Part shown: positions 34,820-53,402 of the stretch, one piece after another | Position numbering within the stretch: position 1 is the stretch's first letter | Layout: each line of letters starts with the position of its first letter | Origin: Tubulanus polymorphus | Lineage: Eukaryota; Nemertea; Palaeonemertea; Tubulaniformes; Tubulanidae | DNA: 64,000 bases | Reading direction: 5' to 3' | Assembly: GCF_964204645.1 (NCBI RefSeq) | Contig: NC_134030.1 | Span: forward strand, 5,640,278-5,704,277 | Program-made: the position numbers and the translations under genes | Notes under the pieces: generated by a model | Told to the model about the DNA's origin: nothing | Database searches by the model: none | What the model saw: the letters and a program-made list of their open reading frames with translations, nothing else

Positions 34820-35073
34820 CAGGGTCCGATCTAAGCACTTGTCCGATTGCCCGGGACAAGTATATTCTCATCAGGGCAAGCAGGTAATCATCACTTGTCC
34901 GCCGGGCTTGTGCAATTCTATGTCACAAAGCTTTTTTCCCACTAGATACAGCGGAAGATAGTGCCACCAATCGGACTGCCTGTGAAGGGCAAGTATTTTT
35001 TGCAGGGGGCAAGCGAAATTTCAGATATGCTTGCCCTCGGGCAAGTGGCTTTCATTCCGTAGATCGGACCCTG
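34820..35073. mobile_element. MITE with CAGGGTCCGATCTA termini and target duplication
   Basis: Inverted ends CAGGGTCCGATCTA and TAGATCGGACCCTG flank 254 bp. CTGTTA lies directly on both sides as a 6-bp target duplication. It is inserted in the PKNOX 3' UTR, between the stop codon and the polyadenylation signal. Confidence 0.85.
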
Positions 35074-35210
35074 CTGTTAAGTAAGTTACCAATCTTCTGT
35101 TTGGAATCGGCCTCTGAATGTCTGGATAGCAGATTGATACCTACTCTGTATACCCACACAAGGTACACGTATTATGTAACTGGTGATTATTATTGTTCAT
35201 AAGTGCCATA

Positions 35211-35216
35211 AATAAA
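35211..35216 (+). terminator. Polyadenylation signal, PKNOX gene
   Basis: AATAAA 466 bp after the stop codon; the MITE at 34820-35073 accounts for over half of this distance. Confidence 0.6.
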
Positions 35217-37066
35217 ACGTATACAAAATACATAGATTACTTTTCTATTCTGGTGTAAATATGAATGGCTAGTTGAAAACTAAAGCGGGACCTCGTCAAT
35301 ACAAATCTTGTGGGCAAAAGTGAGATTGTCGTATTAAATCTCCGCTGGGACATGCTGGAAATCATCATAATTAATAAACGGGTTACGTCTAAAACAGGTA
35401 TTAACGAGGATTAACTGTGTATAATGTTGTTCAGTAGATCCTGCTAAATCCGGATTTTCATCTAAGTCCGCGTATACGTAAATGTACCAGCATATAGAAA
35501 TATTATGTTTACGGAAATCCGGATTTCTCATAAACCTGATTGATTTCATCACAGATCTCGAATGATCCGGATTAAGCCGCTTCTACTTCGTTGTCATCAT
35601 TAGATTTGTAGTTCACGTAGCTATTAAAGAGTACATGTGACGTGTACCGGTAGTTTGCATTTATATTTCGCGACTAGGCGTAGTGGTGTAAATAAATAGT
35701 TTTCTCCCGATGAACTGGGGGTTCGTTTCATTGTAATATATAGCTATTTTCTTACAGAGCTTTACGAGTATTTTTCTGCTTATTCTCTCTCTTCTGTTTT
35801 ACGGTAGCGGCGTAGTATACGTAATCGTGTTCCATTCGGTGGGAAAAAATGTTTACGCAAAACAGAAGCAAACAGCGAATTTAATACTTCGATTGATATT
35901 GTTTAGTTTTTGATAAGAATTCCAATTAAGAACGCTATGCAAAAATAATTGTAATTTTAGTAATATTTAGCTGGTACTACGTAATTTCCTATTTTCCTTG
36001 TAGACTATGAGTAGTGTGTTAATGATATACGTGGTTTTATTTCGAGCTACATTTTGTAAAACTACATTTTCTTCAGGCAATATCGAGTGAAATGCAAGAT
36101 CTTAGTGTGAATTCTATTGAATATTCTGCTACGATTTAACGATTAATAGATAATTAGTATCAAGTGCGTACAAACTGCTTTCCGAAATCATTGGAATTTC
36201 AACAATCATGCTGGTGCTTTTGTAAATACAGCATTTTTTATATATAATCTGTAAAAATTAATGCCGATATGTAATTATAGTTTATGAATGGAAAAATGAA
36301 GGTACTTCGATCTGAGATTTTTGAGATCAGAGGCAAGATCTTTCTTTATGCATATTTTATGTAGTTTTAAATCTGTTAGATATTTCGACAAGACAGGGTT
36401 CAAATTAAAGCGTTTTGTAAATACGTATGAATAAATCATGATACCATGTGAACAAATATGATTTGTTTTGATATTGATACGCTCGAAAAATAAATGGATT
36501 ATGATATATACGAATAAAATGTTTCGTGTTTATTCTCAGTTTGAATAGGACTGGTCTTAGAATGAGAGTAGACTCACTTCTTCCTCGAGCTATAGTTTCA
36601 ATCCAAGATTGGACACTTATTTTCACCTAGATTGCTCTTAGCGTAAGAGGAATCATTTACTGTTCTCGCCTCAGAGATTGGGAAATTTCTGGTTGCCGTA
36701 CTTAAAATTAGCGTATTATCTCTTCAATCAGTGAATGAAGTTATTTGTAGAAAGTGAAGTAGCAAATCCTTTTCTGTGTTCTAGGGGCAGCCACCTGATA
36801 GATGTATTTATTGAACAGAATGCACAACAACAAGACTTGGAAGATCGCTCCGTATATTTTCATCATAAAATTAATGCATTCATCAACAAGACTTATCACA
36901 GATTATTAATTATTCATATTTTCTAGTAATATAAAGATTTCATGGACGGATTAATGATGATTATAACTAGACGACACAAACACAGAGATATACAAGAGAA
37001 GACTGAGTTTTCAATAATTTCCTTTAAAGAAGAACATAAAATATTTCGACACGATCGCTGTTGAGA
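35217..37066. other. Intergenic between convergent PKNOX gene and CFAP91
   Basis: AT-rich, with no supported exon. A minus-strand AATAAA at 36807-36812 is a possible polyadenylation signal for CFAP91, about 255 bp after its stop. Confidence 0.45.
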
Positions 37067-44548
<7,482 letters not shown>

Positions 44549-44644
44549 TTTGCTGATTTCGTGTATATATCTATAGAAAAAATCACATTTTACGCCAAAT
44601 TATCAACAAGTCAATTATCTCCAGCTTAGAGAAAAATGGCCACT

Positions 44645-44658
44645 GTCTCCATAGTGAT
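44645..44658. promoter_or_regulatory. X-box-like site upstream of CFAP91
   Basis: GTCTCCATAGTGAT fits 13 of 14 positions of the RTHNYYWTRRNRAC RFX consensus and lies 97 bp upstream of the CFAP91 start codon. Confidence 0.4.
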
Positions 44659-46677
44659 ACAACAACAACATTTGTCATACAAGGGAAATCACGAACTGAA
44701 ATGTCGACACAGAATTTTGTCGCATTTTACGGATTCAGGTATTTCAAATAGATATATACATATATATTGTGCCAAGAAGAAGATTTATGCAGTTCACCTA
44801 ATATTGTATTAGGTAAAGTAAACTGCAAAAATCTCTGTACCGTTCCCGTTGATATGCGACAATTTGTGGGATTCGAACTCAAAAAATAAAGGCATCCTCG
44901 TCTCGCGCTCATTGTTTTATCAAAAAAGCCACCCGCTTCGAAACGCTACACAAACGAACCCTAAAATAGGTCAAACATTCGGATTCCATTGTAGATCGAA
45001 TGATATCGAGAAAGCGATCACAAATGCCTCCAGTTTATATCCTCGTCTCTATGGTGCTGGACCCAAAAAAAGACGAAAAAAAGTCCGAAAATGTTTCCTT
45101 GAGCCTGTGCACTTGTGCAGTGTAGGGTAGTTTTGACTTAATATCATTTTCGAAGGATTATCGCTATAATCATCGTCTCAACACGGATAATGTTTTCACC
45201 AAGTCAAATGGTAAAAAATAAATGAATATATGTGATAGATTTTTTAAGCAAACAAGCGAACAAGACCGGGCTTCTGTAGTAGGTCGCCTCATCGTGTCAA
45301 TACAAAGAATTTTCTTTTAACGCTCAGGCTGTATTTTATGCTGAAGGATTCAATTCAAATTCAATTATTTAACGTCTAACGAGTATGTAGGATGGATCGA
45401 TCAATGTCGGGGAGATGCATGCTGTAATCACAATCCCGTTGCTGATGATGATGTAACGGTTGACCAAATTTAAATCTAGACTAATCTAGACCAGTGGCTC
45501 CGATAGTGGAACGGGAGATGATTAGAATAGAAGTCCGACACAAGACAGGTAAAAAGCGGTCTCGTTTTTTGTATCCCTCGCGCTGAGTGGCGATTTTTTT
45601 CACAGAGTGTTTCCACCATTTTGTTCGCAGTGCGCATGCTCTGTGTAGGAAATTGAAAATTATGATCGATAGTGACACTACAGCACCTGCGCTAAAACAG
45701 TACTTCTATCTATTCATTGAGTTTCCAGAGAATGGATCTAATATTTTCCAAGTTTTCTGTTTTATAGATCTAGCCAAGTACTAACCGTCCTAACGACAAA
45801 CCCCCGAAGGTCGAAAGCGAGTGTCATTTTACTTTCAGACCATCAACCCATTTGTGCATCTAACCTACAAATAAGAATCTGATCAAATATAGGCTAATCA
45901 TTGATTCTACCGCGTTCTAAACCTTTCTAAACAGCGTTGGAGTAACGACGATTTTTTTCGAGCTATGCGGGATAAAGGAAATCATATTTTGCCTTGTCCG
46001 GTTAGTGTTTGGCATCATTCAAAAACGTATGTTACTCTTTTACTACAGAGGCATGAGCTTATTGAAAGGGATATGCGTAGTGTGATTTGGTCATGTTTGA
46101 TCAAATACAAGATTGGGTCATTGAAAATCTCTGTGAACGGAAAAACTAAATCAACATCTACATGAAATGATTTACAAACACGGCAATATTTCGGGTTTAT
46201 TTTTCTGAACACTACATGTATAACCACAACTAAAATAACGACTGTTGACATTATCGTCGGTTCAAGAACCAGGGACAGGGGTCGGGGTATGTGTATATAT
46301 AAATTTCTTTGAAAAAGATAAGAAAAAAAAACCGATAACCATCAATATTCATCTGATAAAGCGCTTATTGAACTTTCGCCGATCTTACGCAAGGTTTAGC
46401 CTACTGCATTATTCAAGCAGCTGAAAAGTATTCACTTCACATGTTATTAGAAATATCGCGATTTCGTCAACGGAATAAGTGCAGAAAAAATTACAATGGT
46501 TCAGGCAAGGCTACGTGTGTTTTTTTCGGACAATTCAAACGCCCACCAACGACAAGCAGAGGTCAAGGCTACAAGGCCATAGGTACCAACTATAGAAATA
46601 TTATCATTTGGATCGTTTATCAAATTCTGCTATCCTTATTTATGCGTAGATTTGTATTTTGTTTTCCATTTCAGAAA
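44659..46677. other. Intergenic, with possible 5' exon of the glycosyltransferase gene
   Basis: No supported gene. The glycosyltransferase frame stays open upstream from 46441, but a splice-acceptor-like TTCCATTTCAG sits at 46664-46674, so the upstream part is probably intron or leader. Confidence 0.45.
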
Positions 46678-47553
46678 ATGGCTACAGGAAATGTAAGAGG
46701 ATTTGTGATTGTTGTGGTGTGTTTGTGCGCTTATCTCGTTTTTGAACTCGTTCTCAACGTGACGTTTTCAAACCCGATGCCGATGACTCCATCTGACGAA
46801 TTTCAGGTACCGAACTATATGCATTACACGTGGTACCATCCGACCAAACTTACATGGCGCTTCCATCACATGATCAGCGTATTGAGCGCTCATCGGTTCA
46901 ACAAACCGGACAAGATATATTTCTGGTACGAGAAATACCCCGAGGGTCCGCTCTGGAATAAAACTTTGGAAATGGTTCCGAATATAGTGATGAAATATCG
47001 CAAGAAACCGACGACTGTGTTTGGTATCCCGGTGAAAGCAGCCGAACACCAAAGCGATATCGTGAGAATGGAAGCTATTTTGAAATACGGCGGTGTTTAC
47101 ACCGATTTGGACGTAGTCATCGTGAAATCGTTCGATCCGTTGCGTCTATACGATACTACTATGGGATTAGAAATGGAGTACCGTCTCTGTAACGGTATCA
47201 TCATATCTAAGGCCAACTCGTCGTTCATGAGGATGTTCTACGATTCATACAAAGACTTTAAAACCGACTTTTGGGCTTACAATTCCGTCGAGGTGCCCGC
47301 TAAACTGGCCGCCAAATACCCACATCTGCTACACGTCGAGCCAACGTCTCTTCATCGGCCAAACTGGCGGGAACTCGACTGGATTTACAAACCTGGACAA
47401 ATATATGATCTCAGCAATAATTACGCTGTCCATACGTGGTTTAGGCATTACGAAAAAGACCACACAGCGGAAGATATCAAGAAATTGAATTCGACATTAG
47501 GACGATTGTACAGAAACGCTTATTACGGAAGCATGGAAATGATTGATACTTAG
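46678..47553 (+). CDS. Type II membrane glycosyltransferase of the DXD sugar-transferase family
   Basis: One exon encodes 291 residues from the ATG at 46678, chosen for its AAAATGG context and the acceptor just before it; the frame is open 79 codons further upstream. A short cytoplasmic N-terminus is followed by a membrane anchor (about 8-27, VIVVVCLCAYLVFELVL), as in Golgi type II enzymes. The catalytic core has HQSDIVRMEAILKYGGVYTD followed by LDV (DLD at 143-145), the metal- and nucleotide-sugar-binding signature of Gly_transf_sug / alpha-1,4-glycosyltransferase-like proteins. N-glycosylation sites include NVT (27) and NKT (94). Orthologues with this fold add GlcNAc, Gal or related sugars, but the donor and acceptor cannot be told from the sequence. 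It may be one of a lineage-specific family. Confidence 0.85.
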   Translation: MATGNVRGFVIVVVCLCAYLVFELVLNVTFSNPMPMTPSDEFQVPNYMHYTWYHPTKLTWRFHHMISVLSAHRFNKPDKIYFWYEKYPEGPLWNKTLEMVPNIVMKYRKKPTTVFGIPVKAAEHQSDIVRMEAILKYGGVYTDLDVVIVKSFDPLRLYDTTMGLEMEYRLCNGIIISKANSSFMRMFYDSYKDFKTDFWAYNSVEVPAKLAAKYPHLLHVEPTSLHRPNWRELDWIYKPGQIYDLSNNYAVHTWFRHYEKDHTAEDIKKLNSTLGRLYRNAYYGSMEMIDT

Positions 47554-50500
47554 CTAATAGTGATACGTGTGATTCTAGTGAACTATGCTGTGTAATTCTC
47601 GTGGCATGGTAATAAGCTAAGGCTAAAAAAAATTGATACCTTGTTTCTCCGCTCTGCTGAGCTTAAATGTTGACCCAGCCGGCCGCCTATCTACCCTATA
47701 CATTACTTTTTTTAAAATCGTGATCAATTTAACCATAACAGACCCGGCTGATATGAACTGTTTATAAATTTTATCATATTTTACAAAAATGACCCGGCCA
47801 GGTATCATCTTTGTTTAGCCTAAGCATAAACATGCTCTAAAAAGGCGGTTGTTCATAAAATTCCGCTTATGAGTGTCAGACGATATTTTATATTTTTCTT
47901 GCTCATGGTTTTTGATTAATTCCGTTTTGAAATATATCGAGTGTGCGATTATCAAATCTACCAGACGCTAAACAGTATTATGATGCTTCATACATAAAAA
48001 TCGCGAACTGAACCCATCAAAACTCTTCATCCCGTATAGCGGGATGATCCGTAAGTTCAGGCCAAAGCCATACGATTTCTGCACGTTTTATTCAGAAGTC
48101 GTAAAACGGCAAATTACCTTATAGTATTCTCATATATACCGTTTAATTGATAACTTATCATACCCACCTGATATTTTCGAATAAGTCTGGCCCAATCAGG
48201 GGTTGCGAAGGCGCCTCTCACTTTCAAAAGCAAGACGTCTCCGCCGCCTCTGGGAGACGAATTTTGTCTAATAAGCAGTTTAATTCCATGACTTAATGGT
48301 TTAATTCCATGACTGTTTCAATCCATGGCTGTCTCGGATGAAATGAACTGAATATTGAGAAAGAGCTGCTCGATCGGTAACACGTTCACGTCGATAGGAA
48401 GATATCTTACTGTCGTGGATGTAGACGTACTGAAGCTAAAGTCAAAATGGCGCACATGTTGTTACACAGTTTTTACATGAAATGTTACACAGTTTTTTGT
48501 AGTACCATCTGGAACAGTTTGCCTACTTTAATCAGAAAATTCAATGATGCTGAAACTTGAAAATTGTCATCTTTTTAACGAGCATTCCTGCTGATGTTTT
48601 ATTCTATGACTTGATATGTAATCGTTGTGGAGTGTAGTGTCAAAAATGAAATTGTGATTATGTTAACATTTTAGTCTATATACTGCTTGTACTGGATTTG
48701 GATACAGTATGCCTATATTTGTACTTCATATGTAGGCTTATCCTCATTATGACCAGGGTGGCCATTTGTTTAAAAAAAAACAAACTAAAAAAACAGGGAA
48801 GTCACGGAAGAATATGTTGAGATACGTAGCTATCCCGCCTTAGAATCGAGTCACGGAATATTCCGGGAAAAATTATTTTATTATTTCATTTTGATTATTA
48901 ATTATTTTTGAAAGGATGTGCACTACTTCGTTAATAAATAGGGGCCAGAATGGTTGCCGGTAAATTCAAATCAATAAACGATGTATCAAATTGAAAAAAA
49001 TTATTGATCCTTTATTTTGTATAATCGTAGGCTTGTCGACATTATGTAAAGCATACATGTAGTTATCTTTCAAGGCGTTAATAAACTTTCAAGTTAGTAG
49101 ATAGTTTTCTTGTTTTGTCGCAGAGGCTCGCTTATTTTCTCAGTATGAAAATTGTCACTATACACGGTGCTTTTAGATAGCGTAGAATAAGGAACAGTTT
49201 TCCGCCTTTGACTTTGTCGAATCAACTATTCAATTAATTCTCTAAAACCGCGGATAAACTTAATATCTAAACAGGGGAATCCAGGAATTTTTGAATGGGG
49301 GGAGCAAAAAATCCGAGACCCCCACACTGAACGCGAGCGCTGCCCTCGAGGGGTTCGGGGCCCAAAGAAAATTTTGAAAAAATACATCATTTTCTAAGCA
49401 TCTGGAACAAAATCACCGGTAATGATTTGGCACAACACTTAATTAAGCCAACTTGGAAAAAAATATCGGTGGGCCGCATAGGCCCCTCGATCCGCCCCTG
49501 CTAAACATGTCGCGAAAATAGGAAATAACTCGACCTGTTTGGACTGCTCCTAAGCTACATCGATGAATATAGCTTGCTGATCCGTGTTACTACGCGTAGT
49601 TCTTGGTTGTAATTCTCTATGGGGATGAAATTCACGACACATTCAATAGTTGCAGAGCGTGAACTGAAAAGTAATCGATAATTTGCCTCCTCGGCCATCA
49701 ATACGTGATGTAGTCTAGTCTAGATAATATGCTGACATACAGTGGCAGCACTGGTACACTCGGTAACTGTGCGGTGAATAAAGCTTTAGTTTGTCAGTGC
49801 GTTTGACAACATATGGTTCGCTTGATTATAGTAATTCACTGTTTTTCTCCGTAAGCGAGGTATGTATATGTGTACATAGTATTTAATGTCTGTATTCTGA
49901 GATCTTAATTTCACATAATGTATTCAGGGCCCGGCGGATTTCGGGGGGTCCGAGCACCGAGATCGCTGACTGACTAATTAAAACTTGCAAATTTGACACC
50001 CATCCTCTCGGCATCATTTAGGACGTATTTTTTTCATAAAAATCTTAACACCAAGAGTATAGGATCCCGCTTGTAGCGTTTGACATAGCTGTTTTATCCC
50101 GCCGAGAAATGCCTTTTCTATGTTTCTGCCGTGGATCCCAGCCTTCCAATTTTGCTGGATCAACTCCTGTCTGATGTAGTATAAAATGCACGCATTGTAG
50201 GGACAAGGATTTGACAGTACTCTACTGGTTTAGTGATTTGACTGAGCATCGGCTATTGTCGTAAATTAACGATATAAGGTTATCTCCACAAAATTCAAAT
50301 TTACGTTTAGTTTAGTTTAGTTTATTTTGCTTAGGGCACAGAAAATTTTTTACAAAATTACAATTCATGTGTGAATACATATACATAGATTGACAAATTA
50401 CATAAACATAGACATAGACACTATGAATTTAACCTTTTACATTTTGAACGCTACTGGTACAATTGAAGCGTGGCGTTTGCTTAAGACAAAAGTGGGCTTG

Positions 50501-52083
50501 CCTTCTTTTTTGAATAAACCAGATATTTTAGGGTTTTCTATTAGAGTTAAACGGGGTGCCCAATTTATTAATGACGGTAGAACGGTGGTTTGTTAGTGAC
50601 TGATGTTTGTCTCGGTCGATGATGTCGGTTTGAACTACGTATCAAATCGTATTTGATATTTCGCTGCGATAGGCCTTATGCCGAAAATTGCATTTGCTAA
50701 ATCTAATAAATCTGTTTTCGGAGGAAGGCTCCGAGCCAGACAAGACTCGTGGGCGTTAATGAAAAACGTTTCATTTATCGCGTCCCGCACAGAAAACTGT
50801 ACTTAGCGTATCTGCACTGTCCAAACGTGCTTTGATGGTCGTTAACTTCATCAGCTATCGAATTAGATGGAATTTCCGTGTGACTGCGATGCGTTGATTT
50901 GCATGCAAACCGTATTTGACGTAGCGAGTGAATGTGTATCATCAATCATCTGTTCGTTTGGAGAAGAAAAAAACGGTGGATGCTGCGAAAAAGAAAGCTA
51001 TTTCATTTTTTTCAACTCAAGCGGGAACTGAACTCCATCGGAATCAACCGAATGTTTCTCGAATAGAATTTTGATTACGTAAAAAAGTGTTTGCTCAATA
51101 TCGGCAGCGGGGATTACTGCAACTTTCTGAATCCCCGATTTCATAGGCTCCGACAGATTTCTCTTTTTTACAACTGAAGCGGAAAATCTTTCATCGAGGA
51201 TTTCGTTTGAAAGCTGGCATGCTCCCGATGAGAGTTTACTTTTGACTTCGTCCCATGGGAATACTCCAAGGTTAGATATCACGGGCGTCACCAGCAGAGG
51301 GGTCAGGGGTGCGGACGACTACCATTTTCTAAATCCAAGTTCCACATATTTTTCCTTAGTTATCAATTTTGTTTTTTCACATTCCGGAAATTTCACAAAC
51401 ATTTTTCATTACGAAGTAAAAAACGCGATTTACAAGCTTCGAATTTCAAAAATTAAGAAGACTATAAAAAACATTCAAGTTTCAAGGATTCAGAAATGCT
51501 CGTTTGCCTTCGACGCTTGGCGGATACGGTGCAAAGTATGGCATAGTTCCATGTGCCATTTATCAATTCTTACCCCCTTTGAATATCCTATAAGTGACGT
51601 TCCTTGGTATACGTACTATATCAATATGTCATCTAATATTAGTTTTAATCCGGCCTATAAAGACTTACAAGACACAAGATATCTAACAATTTAGTTAATG
51701 TTTTTCTTTGCTCCTGGTCGTTAACTCGTGAATGGTGAAAACCGGTTTGATGTAGTAGGTGTCTAATTGTCTATTTCATTGCTTGGATAATATAAAAAAG
51801 AACAACATCGTTTTGATGATAGCTTGTTTTCTCGTGCTATCAGCCAACAGGGAGATTCGTGTGATTGTGGCGCGATTGATCTCGGAGAAAAACAAATTGG
51901 ATGTGGACATCAGCCTTGTCAGACTTGTCAGAAGTATTTAGTGATAAACTCGCTCTATATAATCTGACAGTTACAACGAGACAGTATGATTACTGGTTTG
52001 AAGCACCATCTCAAATTTAGACTCGCGGGGTTCGTACTAGTCCTTAAAATCCTGGAATAGTTGCGGAAATTAGTAGTTATTTT
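47554..52083. other. 4.5-kb intergenic tract with repeat relics
   Basis: No gene supported. It contains a MITE-like relic at 49272-49503 and a GTTTA run near 50305. A 97-codon minus-strand frame (50998-51291) starts at GTG and lacks a recognisable domain. Confidence 0.5.
49272..49503. mobile_element. Degenerate MITE (AGGGGAATCCAGG ... CCGCCCCTG)
   Basis: Ends ACAGGGGAATCCAGGAATTT and TCGATCCGCCCCTGCT are imperfect inverted repeats. GGGGCGGATCCAGAG at 2173 resembles one end of the same family. Confidence 0.45.
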
Positions 52084-52956
52084 CTTAAGTATGGTGGCTG
52101 ATAAGGGCCATAGCGTAAAATTCCTGGTATGTAAATGAGGGCGCCAGAACGCCAGAACGCCAAAACGAAAAAAAAACGTCCAATTTTCTCTAAAAGTTCG
52201 TTTTGGCGCGCCAAAACAAAGAAAATTCCGTTTTGGCGCCCCCACCAAAACAACGAAAAACGTCCAATTTTCTCTGAAAGTTCGTTTTGGCGCGCCAAAA
52301 CGGAGAAAATTCCGTTTTGGCGCCCCCGCCAAAACAACGAAAAACGTCGAAATTTCTCTAAAAGTTCGTTTTGGCGCGCCAAAACAACGAATATTCCGTT
52401 TTGGCGCCCCCGCCAAAACGAACTTTCATTTTCACAAAGAAAAGTTCGTTTTGGCGCGGTTATTTCCATTTTGGCGCCCCCGCCAAAACAAGCATTCAAC
52501 CACAGTAAAATTATTTTTCAATTTGGCGCGTTGATCTTGTGTGTAATTTGCATAAATTTGCATATATGAAAATATTTTACGTATATATGGAATTATTTTA
52601 CGTGGTTTAAAGTTCGTTTTGGCGGGGGCGCCAAAATGAAAGTTCGTTTTGGCGGGGGCGCCAAAACGTAATTTTCTCCGTTTTGGCGCGCCAAAACGAA
52701 CTTTCAGAGAAAATTGGACGTTTTTCGTTGTTTTGGCGGGGGTGCCAAAACGAAAGTTCGTTTTGGCGGGGGCGCCAAAATGAAAGTTCGTTTTGGCGCG
52801 GGCGCCAAAACGGAATTTTCTTTGTTTTGGCGCGCCAAAACGAACTTTTAGAGAAAATTGGACGTTTTTTTTCGTTTTTGCGTTCTGGCGTTCTGGCGCC
52901 CTCATTTACATACCAGGAATTTTACGCTATGGCCCTTATCAGCCACCATACTTAAG
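52084..52956. mobile_element. 873-bp fold-back element built of GGCGCGCC-palindrome modules
   Basis: The outer arms are exact inverted repeats over at least 60 bp: CTTAAGTATGGTGGCTGATA, AGGGCCATAGCGTAAAATTC, CTGGTATGTAAATGAGGGCG on the left and their complement ending at 52956. TTAA lies at both borders. Inside, both arms hold repeated modules: AACGTCCAATTTTCTCT, AAAGTTCGTTTTGGCGCGCC, AAAACNNAGAAAATTCCG, GTTTTGGCGCCCCC-CCAAAAC. About 120 bp of AT-rich spacer (52495-52610) separates the arms. It has no transposase; the long open frames on both strands result from the stop-poor modules. It is best described as a non-autonomous fold-back or TTAA-type element. Confidence 0.9.
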
Positions 52957-53402
52957 GCTTGTAAAAGTTATGAAATTTCTAACTTCTCTGAAGCTATGAA
53001 AAAGCCAGAGAATCTAAGAAATGTTATCTGGATAACTTCTGCTGGTTTTGATATATGCTGCATCAAAAAAAAAAATCATGGTGGCATTTTAGGATACATC
53101 TTTTGCTTTCCTGAGTTACTATGGAAATATTGATCAGCCTTGGAAAATCTAAGTCTGCAAATGGTACGGACCCTGGATTCTGTTTTGAGTGTATTTACGG
53201 ATGGATTTGTTTGATGTGAACTTTGTCATTAACGGGTATTTTTAATCAATGTCGTTTTTATAGCCGGTAACGCGCTCGTAGCGTCAATTCTAAAAGCACA
53301 ACCTATTCTTACGTTCATGTATTTTAGAAATTTTGAATTGCTATATTTCTGGCTGTAGGTATAGCTGTGGTGACAGTCGGAGAGGTTCGAACCGCTGCAA
53401 CG
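52957..53402. other. Leader region of the SLC17 gene
   Basis: No coding exon. A splice acceptor (CTGTAG near 53358) precedes the start codon, so a non-coding upstream exon is likely. Confidence 0.45.

Noticed and set aside
46441-46677. 79-codon upstream extension of the glycosyltransferase
   Set aside because: It contains a splice-acceptor sequence just before the 46678 ATG and lacks family similarity; the shorter form gives the usual N-terminal anchor.
50998-51291. 97-codon minus-strand frame with a protein-like composition
   Set aside because: It begins at GTG, has a stop shortly upstream, no recognisable domain and no clear splice partners. It may be a lone exon but cannot be supported.
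52135-52955. Open frames of 90-157 codons on both strands with repeated FGAPKRTF-like peptides
   Set aside because: They lie wholly within the fold-back element and arise from its stop-poor repeated modules; all frames and both strands show the same effect.
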